From the NCBI RefSeq assembly GCF_001611555.1, contig NZ_LSGP01000028.1, positions 62,001 through 126,000 of the forward strand: a stretch of 64,000 nt of DNA, written 5' to 3'. The position numbers were made by a program, and so were the translations under genes. This DNA is from Anaerosporomusa subterranea. GTDB lineage: Bacteria > Bacillota > Negativicutes > Sporomusales > Acetonemataceae. Shown here piece after piece: positions 7,983 to 16,877 of this stretch (its first letter is position 1; the number at the start of each line of letters is the position of its first letter). The notes beneath the pieces were generated by a model, which made no database searches, had not been told where the DNA came from, and saw only the letters and a program-made list of their open reading frames with translations.

Positions 7983-8834
7983 ATGAATGCCGGTGACATC
8001 AAAAATAAAGTAGATAAAATTTGGGGGAAATTATGGACTTGTGGCGTAACTGAGTCTCGCGACAATAGGGTGATTAAGATAATAAAACGTAGGTTGGCCA
8101 TTGGGTCACTATGTATACTCTTCTTTTTAATGGCATCTTCCATACCTTTAGAGCGAACAATAGCAAAGTCAGCCGAGTCTAAAATACTAGTGCTTGCTTA
8201 TCATCGGATAGGTGATACAGCGGATATGTTGACACGTACTCGAGAACAGTTCCAAAACGACCTAGTGGAACTTCGCAACAACGGATACAGTACGATTTCT
8301 CTGCAACAGGCCGAAGATTTTTTTGCGGGGAAGGATAATTACTTACCGCCTAAAATGGTGCTACTGACATTTGACGACGGCTATGCTGACAATTACGAAA
8401 ACGCCTTTCCCATACTCAAACAGCATGGTGATGTTGGCACTTTTTTTCTGATAACTAACTTAGTCGATACGCCTAATCGTTTGTCTTCTATGCAAATAAG
8501 GGAAATGCATGCAGAAGGAATGAGCTTTGGTTCACATACCGCTACACACCCTTCAATGGGAGAACTTACTGATAGCCAAATTGAGGAAGAGTTATATCAG
8601 TCTAAGCAATTTCTTAAATATACATTTGGTCAACCTGCTAATGCAATTGCTTATCCGAAGGGCGGTTATTCCTCTAATGTCATTAAGATAGCGAAAAAGA
8701 TGAATTATACTTTAGGATTTACGATTAAGCCGGGAGTATGTACTTCCGGGAAGGATTTATTAGAATTAAATCGTATTCCTGTATTTAGATACACTCGGAA
8801 TATAGTGAAAACGATTAATAATAGTCAAAAGTAA
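7983..8834 (+). CDS. Membrane-anchored polysaccharide deacetylase (NodB homology)
   Basis: 283 residues from the ATG at 7983, which has GGAGG five bases upstream; a TTG at 7971 overlaps that box. A hydrophobic segment (about 38-58) anchors it or acts as a signal peptide. The NodB domain follows (about 70-283): TFDDGYADN supplies the catalytic and metal aspartates, HTATHPS supplies the H-x3-H metal pair, and AYPKGGYS is the third motif. Such enzymes remove N- or O-acetyl groups from peptidoglycan, chitin-like or exopolysaccharide chains outside the cell. No polysaccharide operon is adjacent, so the substrate is open. Confidence 0.88.
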   Translation: MNAGDIKNKVDKIWGKLWTCGVTESRDNRVIKIIKRRLAIGSLCILFFLMASSIPLERTIAKSAESKILVLAYHRIGDTADMLTRTREQFQNDLVELRNNGYSTISLQQAEDFFAGKDNYLPPKMVLLTFDDGYADNYENAFPILKQHGDVGTFFLITNLVDTPNRLSSMQIREMHAEGMSFGSHTATHPSMGELTDSQIEEELYQSKQFLKYTFGQPANAIAYPKGGYSSNVIKIAKKMNYTLGFTIKPGVCTSGKDLLELNRIPVFRYTRNIVKTINNSQK

Positions 8835-8932
8835 CGTTGGTTAATGCTACAGCTTCCAGCTAAGCAACTACTGCTAGTACATATGAACATTTTTGTAATG
8901 TGGTCCTATAACTCTATACTAAAGAGTAGAAC

Positions 8933-9154
8933 ATGGAGAATCATAGGTTTTGCTTGCCAACACCTCAATACCTTACTTATAGAAGCATAACTCACTTTTC
9001 TATTGAGACAGCCGGACATTTTGATCTTGATGCTGAATTAAAGAAATGGGTATCAGGATCTCCTACTCCTATTGAAAGAAAGTTTAATAAGAGCTTGAAC
9101 ATCTATCGTAAGCGTCTAATAAGACGGTGGATAGAATCTGGGTACAAACCGTGA
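8933..9154 (+). CDS. Small protein of unknown function
   Basis: 73 residues, with a basic C-terminal half (KFNKSLNIYRKRLIRRWIES). I do not recognise a family. The start ATG lacks a clear ribosome binding site. It lies between a deacetylase gene and a region of transposase remnants, so it may be a remnant itself. Confidence 0.3.
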   Translation: MENHRFCLPTPQYLTYRSITHFSIETAGHFDLDAELKKWVSGSPTPIERKFNKSLNIYRKRLIRRWIESGYKP

Positions 9155-9225
9155 GATAATTGCTCTAAATCAAAATATAGAGTTTTTCGACCAACTTGAA
9201 AAACGCCAATGGAGGTTTAGAACGC

Positions 9226-9296
9226 AGACAGTGGGGACGTTCCTAATTCGTCAACTTTTGGCGTTGTAAGGGACAAGGGGACAGGTTCATTGTCCC
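9226..9296. repeat. RAYT-associated repeats, copies 5 and 5b
   Basis: GACAGTGGGGACGTTCC then AATTCGTCAACTTTTGGCGTTG at 9226-9268, followed by GGGACAAGGGGACAGGTTCA and TTGTCCC at 9269-9296. The second half is a palindromic relative. The block AATTCGTCAACTTTTGGC also occurs in the copy at 7341. Confidence 0.6.
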
Positions 9297-9332
9297 TCCT
9301 TAATAGGAGAATCGTACATTGGAAATGGCGAA

Positions 9333-9376
9333 AAAAAGATCCTGATAAATTTTGTATCAATTTACAGGATCTTTTT
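9333..9376. terminator. Stem-loop with T-rich end
   Basis: AAAAAGATCCTG and CAGGATCTTTTT pair perfectly over 12 bases around a 20-base loop, with A- and T-rich flanks. It looks like a bidirectional terminator left inside the repeat region. Confidence 0.65.
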
Positions 9377-9410
9377 GCTTTGTATGGAACCTTTATCAAT
9401 TGTAATGGGT

Positions 9411-9520
9411 GACAGTGGGGACGTTCCTTATTTGTCATTCTTTTGTATGCTATCGTTAGAGGTGATGATGAATGGGAAGGCAAGCGAGACAATTAAGCAG
9501 TAGCGGTTTTCAGTATTACT
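9411..9520 (+). pseudogene. RAYT transposase fragment (start only) with its upstream repeat
   Basis: A GACAGTGGGGACGTTCC...TTGTCA repeat at 9411-9437 is followed, at the same distance as for the copy at 5551, by a start at 9472 reading MGRQARQLSSSGFQYY, after which the similarity stops. It is the first 13-15 codons of a RAYT gene cut off by a later rearrangement. Confidence 0.75.
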
Positions 9521-9635
9521 TTACCAATAACTATGGCAGGAAAACTATCACAACTTGTTAAAGTACTAACTATTTGGTTAACCTGCACATATCCGGTTTC
9601 TGGCAGGGATGATCGTTTAGGGAGGCTGTATTGAA

Positions 9636-10307
9636 ATGTATAAGACTGTCATTTTTGATATCGATGGCACACTCATTGATACTGAACACGCCGTTCTTTC
9701 ATCTCTTCAGAAAATGCTTAATGATGATTATGGCAAGTATTATACATTCGAGGAGCTACATTTTGTACTTGGGATACCAGGGGCACAGTCTTTGCCCCAA
9801 TTGGGTATTTCGGATATTGCAAGCGCGAATGAACGATGGAATGTTTATATGAAAGGTTTCTTTTGGTCTGTTAAAGTCTTTGATGGAGTAGCTGAGGTAT
9901 TGGCAAGCCTGGCTGATCATAAGGTATGCACTGGGATTGTGACTTCAAAGACAAGAGAGGAATTAAGAAGCGATTTTATTCCTTTTGGTCTCATGAAGTA
10001 TTTGTCCTTTATCGTTTGCGCCGATGATACTGATGAGCATAAGCCCAATCCAAAACCGATACTAAAATTCCTGGAAATAGCAAATGCAGAGCCGAAAACC
10101 TCAGTGTATATAGGCGATACTGATTACGACTTCCAGTGCGCCCGCAGCGCGGGAATTGATTTTGGATTAGCCTTGTGGGGAAGTAAAACACCAGACGTTA
10201 TGGCTCAACATAAACTGGCAAAGCCTGCCGATATTATACAGTTGATTCTAAAAGAGAGGTGGGGATCTTCCCACAGCGAGTGGTTTATGAACAGAAACGA
10301 TATATGA
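9636..10307 (+). CDS. HAD-superfamily phosphatase (phosphoglycolate phosphatase-like)
   Basis: 223 residues with all four HAD motifs: FDIDGTLIDT (residues 7-16, nucleophile and acid aspartates), IVTSKTREEL, KPNPKPILKFLE (lysine) and IGDTDYDFQCARSAG (metal aspartates). The cap is the helical type between motifs I and II, as in phosphoglycolate phosphatases and beta-phosphoglucomutases. The substrate is probably a small phosphate ester. A GGGAGG box precedes the ATG. It stands alone among mobile-element debris. Confidence 0.88.
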   Translation: MYKTVIFDIDGTLIDTEHAVLSSLQKMLNDDYGKYYTFEELHFVLGIPGAQSLPQLGISDIASANERWNVYMKGFFWSVKVFDGVAEVLASLADHKVCTGIVTSKTREELRSDFIPFGLMKYLSFIVCADDTDEHKPNPKPILKFLEIANAEPKTSVYIGDTDYDFQCARSAGIDFGLALWGSKTPDVMAQHKLAKPADIIQLILKERWGSSHSEWFMNRNDI

Positions 10308-10407
10308 GATGATAAAAGAACTAATGAATGGATTTATTGAGAGTTGGCAACCTTGGACGGAAGCAAACTCATCGATGGATGTAAATTACACAGAACTGCT
10401 TTGGTGT

Positions 10408-10475
10408 GCAGACACTGCGAGACTTAAAAGTTGACTTGCTTTTGAGCTGCATGCTTATTGTTTGATGAGTAACCT
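10408..10475 (+). pseudogene. RAYT transposase internal fragment
   Basis: The stretch from GCAGACACTGCGAGACTT to GTTTGATGAGTAACC matches 5662-5727 of the decayed RAYT gene almost base for base. It encodes the ELHAYCLMSN metal-motif region and ends where an IS3 remnant begins. Confidence 0.7.
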
Positions 10476-10640
10476 TCCTCAAGTACCTGTTTAACTACTT
10501 GGATCTTAAACTCTTTGTTAAACTGAGTTCTTGCCATATAAAAACCCCCTTAGTAACAAGTTGTACGTTTTAATCATACTTCCTGTCTACTAAAGGGGTG
10601 GCATACCATACAGGGTTTTTCTCCTTTGTCTACTTTAAGG
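10473..10640 (-). pseudogene. IS3-family OrfA fragment and IS end
   Basis: On the minus strand the ATG at 10537 reads MARTQFNKEFKIQVVKQVLE and stops matching after about 22 codons; this is the N-terminal HTH region of an IS3-type OrfA. Upstream, 10576-10640 carries TGTCTACTAAAGGGG and TGTCTACTTTAAGGGG, which look like duplicated IS terminal sequence. It is too short to function. Confidence 0.75.
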
Positions 10641-10762
10641 GGTGATGTTCATAGTGCGCGGGTTTTTTGTGTTATAGAACAGGTTGGTGGAGGTAGCCTC
10701 CATCGTATAATGACAGATTGCTAGTGAGGGGAAAGATCAACAGACTGTGCGTCAAAATAAGA

Positions 10763-11407
10763 TTATTGGCAAAGGAAGTAGTTGACGATGCCGTTTAGAA
10801 TGCCTTCCGCTATCAGGCTTTGATAGCAGTCATCCATAAGACATATTGCTTCAGCAAGATTGGACAGATAACCCATTTCAATCAATGCCGCGGGCATGTC
10901 ATTATGAACAAGTACATAAAAATCGGCCGGGCTGACACCATTGTCGACCGCACAGGTTTCATTCACCAGAAAAGTTTGGATAGTGCAGGCGAGGCCGGAA
11001 GAACGCCCTTCCGGGAAGTAACTGGCAACACCGGTAAGATTGATATTGGGTACATCGTCAACGTGTAGGCTTACGAAGATATCCCCGGCGGACTTTTTAG
11101 CAATGTCCACTCTGGCCTGGAGATCGGCTTCAAGAGTCGAGCCGGCCGGAGCCACGCTCACGTCACGCGTTCGCGTCATAACAACTTTAGCACCCAACCG
11201 CGTCAGCTTTTTGCGTAGCTTAAGAGCGACCGCAAGATTAATATCAGATTCCCGGAACCCGTAGTGTACGCCTCCCGAAAAAGTACCTCCATGACCAGGG
11301 TCGAGGACAACGATTTTATTCAATAATGGCTGTGACACTTCCCCGCAGCCACAGTCGCACCCGCTGACATCTTGTTGATGACAGACATCACAGTGCCACA
11401 TTCTCAT
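10763..11407 (-). CDS. N-acetylmuramoyl-L-alanine amidase (Amidase_3) with Cys-rich N-terminus
   Basis: 214 residues. The zinc amidase fold has its ligands in DPGHGG (His), FRESDIN (Glu) and SLHVD (His), and the catalytic glutamate in ALIEMGYLSN. Such enzymes cut the bond between muramic acid and the stem peptide. No signal peptide is seen. Instead the first 25 residues carry CDVC and CDCGC, a cysteine cluster with two histidines that could bind zinc. With no export signal it may act on spores, in lysis, or be a domesticated phage enzyme; this is inference. Typical members carry SLHAN or SLHAD, so the Val is a small change. Confidence 0.85.
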   Translation of the reverse strand: MRMWHCDVCHQQDVSGCDCGCGEVSQPLLNKIVVLDPGHGGTFSGGVHYGFRESDINLAVALKLRKKLTRLGAKVVMTRTRDVSVAPAGSTLEADLQARVDIAKKSAGDIFVSLHVDDVPNINLTGVASYFPEGRSSGLACTIQTFLVNETCAVDNGVSPADFYVLVHNDMPAALIEMGYLSNLAEAICLMDDCYQSLIAEGILNGIVNYFLCQ

Positions 11408-11497
11408 TCCCCCAACATGCTTCTTGCTTTATATTATGTTAAGAGGTATAAGAAGGTTCTGCAGCCGAGTCACTAAAGATCCAAAAGAGCGGAAGAA

Positions 11498-11518
11498 AGC
11501 CCGGCACTAAGCCGGGCT
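11498..11518. terminator. Hairpin AGCCCGGC-ACTAA-GCCGGGCT
   Basis: A perfect 8-bp GC-rich stem with a 5-base loop. It lies upstream of the amidase gene start, so it more likely ended a lost gene than the amidase transcript. Confidence 0.55.
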
Positions 11519-11697
11519 CTGCAGGGGTCAGCACATAACGTCCAGTACCGTGGGTGGCGGGTGCCAGGACTGACGGTTTACGGGTTATAGTTCTAAGCCG
11601 TTCATGCAATGCAGGGTTATTTTATATCATGAATAACCAGTTCGGAAGTTTGTCTTTGCTTTGGGCCGCCTCGCCTCCAGCATAATTTGGAAATTAT

Positions 11698-11732
11698 GAA
11701 GCTCACATTGCCGCATGGCAGACGTGAGCTTC
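11698..11732. terminator. Hairpin GAAGCTCAC...GTGAGCTTC with T-rich tail
   Basis: A 9-bp perfect stem followed by ATTTTTG on the plus strand. It has the form of a Rho-independent terminator but no recognisable gene lies before it. Confidence 0.55.
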
Positions 11733-11863
11733 ATTTTTGTGACATCTTCTCGCTTGTTTTGAAATCTTGCAGCCCCTGCAATGCACCGCCACAGCCAAGA
11801 CAATAACCGACGGTATTTATATAACAAAGGATGTAAATCCGGATTTTTCCCACAAGGGAGACT

Positions 11864-11900
11864 AAACCCTTTTTGCCAGACACGGCAAAGAGGGTTTTTG
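11864..11900. terminator. Hairpin AAACCCT-TTTTGCC...GGCAAAG-AGGGTTT
   Basis: Two adjoining stems around a short loop, ending in GGGTTTTTG. Terminator-like; it would insulate the GntR gene that starts at 12134. Confidence 0.55.
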
Positions 11901-12051
11901 TATTCGGGGAAGAGCATATACATAAGTAATCGTACGGCATGGCCCTTTTTTTCGATGCGTATTACAGAATTAAGCTGAAAAGGTCGGATTTGATGTCGAA
12001 AAAGAAATAATTAGATAATTTAAAATATATTAAATTGTGCAAAAAACTCTA

Positions 12052-12081
12052 TTGACGCCGAGTTTGGTGATTATATATAAT
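12052..12081 (+). promoter_or_regulatory. Sigma-A type promoter for the gntR-led operon
   Basis: TTGACG at 12052-12057 and TATAAT at 12076-12081, 18 bases apart. Around and after the -10 box lie TTATATATAA-like palindromes (12071-12120) that could be the operator of the GntR regulator encoded just downstream. Confidence 0.65.
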
Positions 12082-12133
12082 CAAATTAGTTCTATATAAT
12101 GTACTTTATTATATATAAGACAGGAGCGGAACT

Positions 12134-12802
12134 ATGAATCGGACTTACAGAAGCGAAAATTCACTAAACCCCCTAAAAGATGCTGTAAAACAAGCGGTAC
12201 GCAACAAAATTATCGAAAATGTGTTTAAACCGGGGCAGAGAATTGTTGAAACGGAGATTGCCCGAGACATGCAGGTCAGTCAGATCCCTGTACGCGAAGC
12301 CTTATGTGGTCTGGAGGAAGAAGGTTTAATTAAGTCTGTTAAATATACCGGATCCTTCGTAACTGAAATTAATTTCAAGGAAATGTATCACATCTATCTT
12401 CTAAGGTCTTCCATCGAGGCGAATGTCATTGAAATGACTTTGCCGAAGGTGACGAAAGCTCAGTTTGGCACACTGCACGACATTATAGACTCAATGGAGG
12501 ACAACCAGAGGAAGCACGTCGATTACAGCTGTACATCGGCGCTGGATATCGAATTCCACCGAATAATAGTGAACTGGGGTGATATCGAAACATATAACCG
12601 CATTTGGACGATGCTGAATGGGCATATCCGGCGGTTTATTCATTTTGCCCACCCGCAGATTGCTAACAAACAGGACCGGGTATACGAAGATCATAAGAAT
12701 TTGCTTAGGGTACTGGAAACCAGGGATGTGGAAGAGGCGAAACGGGTCTTTAAGGCACATATCATGGATGCCTTCAATAGCGGATTGTTTAAGGTTGAAT
12801 AA
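12134..12802 (+). CDS. GntR-family transcriptional regulator, FCD (FadR) subfamily
   Basis: 222 residues: an N-terminal winged helix (about 12-75; the recognition stretch is MQVSQIPVREAL) and an all-helical FCD ligand domain (about 85-215) with a likely metal/ligand histidine set (EFHRIIV, HIRRFIHF, EDHKNLL). FCD regulators usually sense a carboxylate or sugar acid and control the adjacent catabolic genes. It is the first gene of a same-strand set with a dehydrogenase, split transketolase, GarR-type reductase and TRAP transporter. The start follows a CAGGAG box and a good promoter. Confidence 0.92.
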   Translation: MNRTYRSENSLNPLKDAVKQAVRNKIIENVFKPGQRIVETEIARDMQVSQIPVREALCGLEEEGLIKSVKYTGSFVTEINFKEMYHIYLLRSSIEANVIEMTLPKVTKAQFGTLHDIIDSMEDNQRKHVDYSCTSALDIEFHRIIVNWGDIETYNRIWTMLNGHIRRFIHFAHPQIANKQDRVYEDHKNLLRVLETRDVEEAKRVFKAHIMDAFNSGLFKVE

Positions 12803-12903
12803 TCTGCAGGGGATCTTAGGCGTATTGTTCAGGCAAGGTAAAGCAGCGATAGTCGGTCTGCCTAAAGGCCCGGCAGACTAAAATAAGCTAAAGGGAAGTG
12901 GTT

Positions 12904-13950
12904 ATGTTGATGAAAGCGGTAGTAAAGTATGACAATGTCGCTGGCGCCACTGAAGTTCGGGAGGTCCCAGTTCCCCAGATCGGACCGGATGACGTATTGG
13001 TAAAGGTCGCCTTTATAGGCGTTTGCGGTAGTGATCCACACATGCATCACAACCGGGTGTCCTACAAGGTAAACGTCCCGTTGATTCTGGGCCACGAGTT
13101 CTCGGGCACCATTGAACAGGTCGGCATAAATGTGAAGGGGTATTCTGTGGGTGACACGGTCACCTGTGAGACGCACGCGGATTATTGCGGCAAGTGTGAG
13201 CTTTGCCGCACCAACAATTACCACGTCTGCAGGCAGAGAAAGGGTTTTGGTTTTCAGGCTGACGGCGCCTTTGCCAAGTATGTCAAGGTTCCAAGCCGTA
13301 TACTGCATAAGCTGCCGACAGGGGTTGGGATGCGGGAAGCAGCTCTGACCGAGCCGTTGTGCGTGGCCTATAGTGCCCTGGTGAAACATTCGCATATTAA
13401 ACCGGGCGATACGGTGGTCGTCATCGGACCGGGGCCTATCGGCATTCTTTGCACAAAGATGGCCAGCATACTTGGGGCTTCAAATATTGTGGTCATTGGC
13501 ACTGACGGCGACGAGGGCCGTTTGGAACTAGCCAAGGAATTCGGAGCCACGATGACGGTCAATAGTTCGGTGCAGGATCCGTTACCCCTGATCATGGGGC
13601 TCGGTGACGGTTACGGTGCCGACACGGTTATAGACACGGCAGGGTTTTCGCCCACGCTAAAACTGTCCATTGATGTGGTCCGGCCTTGCGGTCAGATTAC
13701 TAAAATCGGCTGGGGTCCACAGCCGGTAGGATTCTCGCTGGATCCGATCATCGCGAAGGCGGTGACTTTGCAGGGAACATTCAGCCACAATTGGGATGTC
13801 TGGGAAAAGTGCCTGGTATTGATGAGCAAAAAAACAGTGGACTTAAACCGGCTGATAACTCATGAGCTGCCGCTCGACCAGTGGGAGAAGAGTTTCGCGC
13901 TGATGGAATCCAAGCAGGGCCTGAAAATTGTTTTGACACCCATCGACTGA
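12904..13950 (+). CDS. Zinc-dependent alcohol dehydrogenase (sorbitol/threonine dehydrogenase family)
   Basis: 348 residues from the ATG at 12904 (AAGGGAAG box upstream; in-frame GTG at 12898 and ATG at 12910 are alternatives). The GroES-like domain has the catalytic zinc ligands in GVCGSDPHMHH and GHEFSG, and the structural zinc cysteines in CGKCELCRTNNYHVC. The Rossmann domain has VVIGPGPIGILCTKMA (about 173-188). Members oxidise a secondary hydroxyl of polyols or sugar acids with NAD(P)+. Context suggests it starts the breakdown of the TRAP-imported acid by making a ketol, the substrate type of the transketolase encoded next. Confidence 0.9.
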   Translation: MLMKAVVKYDNVAGATEVREVPVPQIGPDDVLVKVAFIGVCGSDPHMHHNRVSYKVNVPLILGHEFSGTIEQVGINVKGYSVGDTVTCETHADYCGKCELCRTNNYHVCRQRKGFGFQADGAFAKYVKVPSRILHKLPTGVGMREAALTEPLCVAYSALVKHSHIKPGDTVVVIGPGPIGILCTKMASILGASNIVVIGTDGDEGRLELAKEFGATMTVNSSVQDPLPLIMGLGDGYGADTVIDTAGFSPTLKLSIDVVRPCGQITKIGWGPQPVGFSLDPIIAKAVTLQGTFSHNWDVWEKCLVLMSKKTVDLNRLITHELPLDQWEKSFALMESKQGLKIVLTPID

Positions 13951-13970
13951 AGCTAAAAGGGGTTGATAAA

Positions 13971-14816
13971 ATGGTAGCTCAAAATGTTATCGATCAGTTA
14001 AATGAAAGGGCATTGAGAATCAGAGAGCACATTGTTTATGACCTGATCGGAGTAGGTAAAGTGGGACATTTAGGAGGCTCCTGCTCTAGCGCCGAAATTG
14101 TTGCCGCCTTATATTTTCATAAGATGAAGCATGACCCAGCCAATCCGGGTATGCGCGATCGGGACCGATTCCTCCTGAGCAAAGGCCATGCGGCGCTGGT
14201 CCAATACGCTGCCTTGGCTGAAGCAGGCTATTTTCCCAAGGAGGAACTTAAAAAGGTTAAAAGCCTTGGCGCGATGCTGCAGGGTCATCCCGATATGACC
14301 AGGACGCCAGGCATCGAAGCCAATACCGGCTCACTCGGACAGGGACTGTCAATTGCCGGCGGCATGGCGTTGGGCCTCAGGATAGATGGGATAGCAAGCA
14401 AGGTATATGTGCTCATCGGTGATGGAGAACTGGCAGAAGGGCAAATTTGGGAAGCCGCCATGTCAGCTGCATATTACAAGCTGGATAATTTGGTAGCCAT
14501 TGTGGACCGCAATAATCTGCAGGCTACCGGTCCGATCTGCGAACGCTTTGATACGAATCCTGTGTCGCCAAAATGGGCGGCTTTCGGCTGGGAGGTAATC
14601 GAGATCGACGGCCACGATATTGGCGCTATTTTGTCAGCCCTCGAGCAGGCGGATAAAATCAAAGGCAAACCGACGGTCGTCATTGCCCAGACGGTAAAAG
14701 GAAAATGTATTTCCTTCGCCGAGCATAATCCGGCCTTCCACAACGGCTCGATGACTCCGGAACAATTGGAAATAGCGAAGGCTGATCTTCTAAGATTGCG
14801 GAGGGAGACAGTATGA
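13971..14816 (+). CDS. Transketolase, N-terminal (ThDP-binding) subunit
   Basis: 281 residues from the ATG at 13971 (AAAAGGGG box); a longer frame upstream overlaps the dehydrogenase gene and is not family sequence. It carries the ThDP/metal motif GDGELAEGQIWEAA ending in NLVAIVDRNNLQ, and SKGHAALVQYAALAE with the catalytic histidine. Split transketolases of this size occur in many bacteria and archaea and work with the C-terminal subunit encoded next. They move a two-carbon ketol unit from a ketose to an aldehyde. Placed between a polyol-type dehydrogenase and GarR, it is probably dedicated to this pathway and not to the pentose phosphate cycle. Confidence 0.93.
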   Translation: MVAQNVIDQLNERALRIREHIVYDLIGVGKVGHLGGSCSSAEIVAALYFHKMKHDPANPGMRDRDRFLLSKGHAALVQYAALAEAGYFPKEELKKVKSLGAMLQGHPDMTRTPGIEANTGSLGQGLSIAGGMALGLRIDGIASKVYVLIGDGELAEGQIWEAAMSAAYYKLDNLVAIVDRNNLQATGPICERFDTNPVSPKWAAFGWEVIEIDGHDIGAILSALEQADKIKGKPTVVIAQTVKGKCISFAEHNPAFHNGSMTPEQLEIAKADLLRLRRETV

Positions 14817-15757
14817 CGAAAAATTTACGTCAGGCGTATGGTGAGGCCTTGGTGGAACTTGGCCGGGACAATCCGTCTATCGTGGTGCTGGAAGCTGATC
14901 TTGGCAAATCTACCATGTCCATCTTGTTCCAGAATGCGTATCCTGAGCGCTACTTTGAGATGGGAATCGCCGAGCAGAACATGGCTTCGACCGCCGCAGG
15001 ACTTGCCCTGACAGGCAAGATTCCATTCATCAACTCTTTTGCCGTCTTTTCCACTGGACGGTGTTATGATCAGATCCGTCAGACGATATCCATTGCCAGT
15101 CTTAACGTGAATATTTGCGGCTCTAGTGCGGGTCTCTCAGATTTCGGCGATGGTTCTACCCACCAGTCTGTGGAAGACGTGGCTCTGATGCGGGCTATTC
15201 CCCATATGACGGTTCTGGTACCGGTGGACGCGAATGAGACACGCCAGATGGTTCGGGCAATGGCCAGCATTCCCGGGCCAAGCTATATCAGGATTAACCG
15301 GGCCGACCTGCCACTACTGACGGATGAAGGAGAAGAATTCCGCTTGGGTGCTCCGAGGGTGATGCGGCAAGGCAGCGATGCAGTAGTCTTCGCTAACGGA
15401 GTCATGGTATCCAAGGCCCTTGAAGCTGCTGATAGTCTAAAGTATGACGGCATTTCAGTCAAGGTGGTAAACGTAAGCACGGTCAAGCCCCTGAATAGAG
15501 AGGCAATTATTCAGCTGATCCAGGGCTGCACAGTTGCGGTGGTAGCCGAAGAGCACAGCCTGATTGGCGGTCTTGGCAGCGCCATCAGCGAAGCACTTGC
15601 TGGAATGCGGAACGTGGCTTTGGGTTTCGTGGGGATCGATGACCTTTTCGGCACATCCGCGAGCAACTATGAGGAACTGTTAGTATATTACGGCCTGACT
15701 GCCGAGGCGATTAAGGATAGGGTTCACAAAATGGTAAATCAGGAGGCGAAAGCGTGA
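14813..15757 (+). CDS. Transketolase, C-terminal (pyrimidine-binding) subunit
   Basis: 314 residues. It starts inside the stop of the N-terminal subunit (ATGA overlap), so the two are translationally coupled. It contains the PYR domain with FEMGIAEQNMASTAAGLAL, whose glutamate activates the ThDP aminopyrimidine ring, the block GGSTHQ-like DGSTHQSVEDVALMR, and the C-terminal domain (about 185-310, VVAEEHSLIGGLGSAISE). With the previous subunit it makes a full transketolase. The next gene overlaps its stop by four bases. Confidence 0.93.
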   Translation: MTKNLRQAYGEALVELGRDNPSIVVLEADLGKSTMSILFQNAYPERYFEMGIAEQNMASTAAGLALTGKIPFINSFAVFSTGRCYDQIRQTISIASLNVNICGSSAGLSDFGDGSTHQSVEDVALMRAIPHMTVLVPVDANETRQMVRAMASIPGPSYIRINRADLPLLTDEGEEFRLGAPRVMRQGSDAVVFANGVMVSKALEAADSLKYDGISVKVVNVSTVKPLNREAIIQLIQGCTVAVVAEEHSLIGGLGSAISEALAGMRNVALGFVGIDDLFGTSASNYEELLVYYGLTAEAIKDRVHKMVNQEAKA

Positions 15758-16641
15758 AGATAGGATTTATCGGCTTAGGGATCATGGGTAAGCCCATGGC
15801 CAAGAATTTATTAAAAGCGGGATATGAACTGGTGGTTTATGATATTATCCAGGCTGCGGTGGAGGAAGTCGTTGCGGCCGGAGCAACGGCAGTCGGCTCG
15901 CCCAAGGAAGTGGCAAGCCAGGTCTCGATGGTTATTACCATGCTGCCTAACTCACCCCAAGTCAAGGAAGTGGTGCTGGGCGCTGGCGGCGTGCTGGAAG
16001 GCGCCAAACAAGGCGATATCATCATTGACATGAGCTCGATCGCGCCGCTGGCGGCCAAAGAAGTAGCTGCCGCTGCAGCCGTGAAGGGTGTCGAAATGCT
16101 CGACGCGCCGGTAAGCGGGGGCGAACCCAAAGCAATTGATGGCTCGCTCTCCATCATGGTTGGCGGAAAGCAAGCCATCTTCGACCAATGCAAGGACATT
16201 CTCCTGAAAATGGGCAAATCGGTGACACTCTGCGGTGACATCGGCGCAGGCAACACCACCAAGCTCGCCAACCAGGTCATCGTGGCCCTCAACATCGCCG
16301 CCATGTCCGAAGCCCTGGTGCTCGGTGCCAAGGCCGGTGTCGACCCTGAAGTAATCTACCAGGCCATCCGCGGCGGGCTGGCAGGCAGTACCGTACTTGA
16401 TGCCAAGGCTCCGATGGTGCTGAACGGCAATTTTAAACCGGGTTTTAAAATCGACCTTCATATCAAGGACCTCAACAACGCTCTGGAAACCGCGAAGGAA
16501 GTCGGCGTGCCGCTGATGCTCACTAGTCAGGTCATGGAAATGATGCAGGCGCTCAAAGTCGACGGCAAGGGCCAAAGCGATCACAGCGCGATTGTGCAGT
16601 TTTACGAAAAACTGGCAAATTTCGAGGCGCGCAAGAAGTAA
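15754..16641 (+). CDS. garR: 2-hydroxy-3-oxopropionate (tartronate semialdehyde) reductase
   Basis: 295 residues of the beta-hydroxyacid dehydrogenase family: GFIGLGIMGKPMAKNL (NAD(P) site, residues 4-19), DAPVSGGEPKAIDGSLSIMV (substrate site, about 120-139) and GNTTKLANQV with the catalytic lysine near 171. The later stretch (MSEALVLGAKAG, IRGGLAGSTVLDAKAPMV, FKPGFKIDLHIKDL, MEMMQAL) follows enterobacterial GarR/GlxR closely, closer than 3-hydroxyisobutyrate dehydrogenases do. GarR reduces tartronate semialdehyde to D-glycerate. The GTG start overlaps the transketolase stop. No glycerate kinase is in the window. Confidence 0.85.
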   Translation: MKIGFIGLGIMGKPMAKNLLKAGYELVVYDIIQAAVEEVVAAGATAVGSPKEVASQVSMVITMLPNSPQVKEVVLGAGGVLEGAKQGDIIIDMSSIAPLAAKEVAAAAAVKGVEMLDAPVSGGEPKAIDGSLSIMVGGKQAIFDQCKDILLKMGKSVTLCGDIGAGNTTKLANQVIVALNIAAMSEALVLGAKAGVDPEVIYQAIRGGLAGSTVLDAKAPMVLNGNFKPGFKIDLHIKDLNNALETAKEVGVPLMLTSQVMEMMQALKVDGKGQSDHSAIVQFYEKLANFEARKK

Positions 16642-16877
16642 GAGTATCGTGAAAATATATACTTTTATAATAGACTTGTTTGAAAATTTATTGCACCATT
16701 TGTGTTAAAATTTGGAAACTTTGCAGGATAAGGCGAAGAGTTTTAAGAATATTACAAATTAACTGACTATGACTGGTGCGGTGTGCCAGTCAGGATGTTC
16801 TTAGGGTGGTGCGAAATGCTGGGGAGGGTAGAAGGACCTGGCATTTTGTATAAAAAAATTGAGAGGTAGGAGAAATA

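Larger units (their letters stand above)
11408..12051. other. Intergenic stretch with three hairpins
   Basis: Terminator-like hairpins lie at 11498-11518, 11698-11732 and 11864-11900. Short open frames on both strands (for example 11627-11923 minus) have no family resemblance and overlap the hairpins. I see no gene here. Confidence 0.5.

Noticed and set aside
11627-11978. Small genes in the spacer before gntR
   Set aside because: The frames overlap three hairpins on both strands and their translations look like non-coding sequence.
15837-16584. Long minus-strand open frames opposite garR (also opposite dctP at 16938-17978)
   Set aside because: They are shadows of GC-rich real genes; their translations are low in complexity and match no family.
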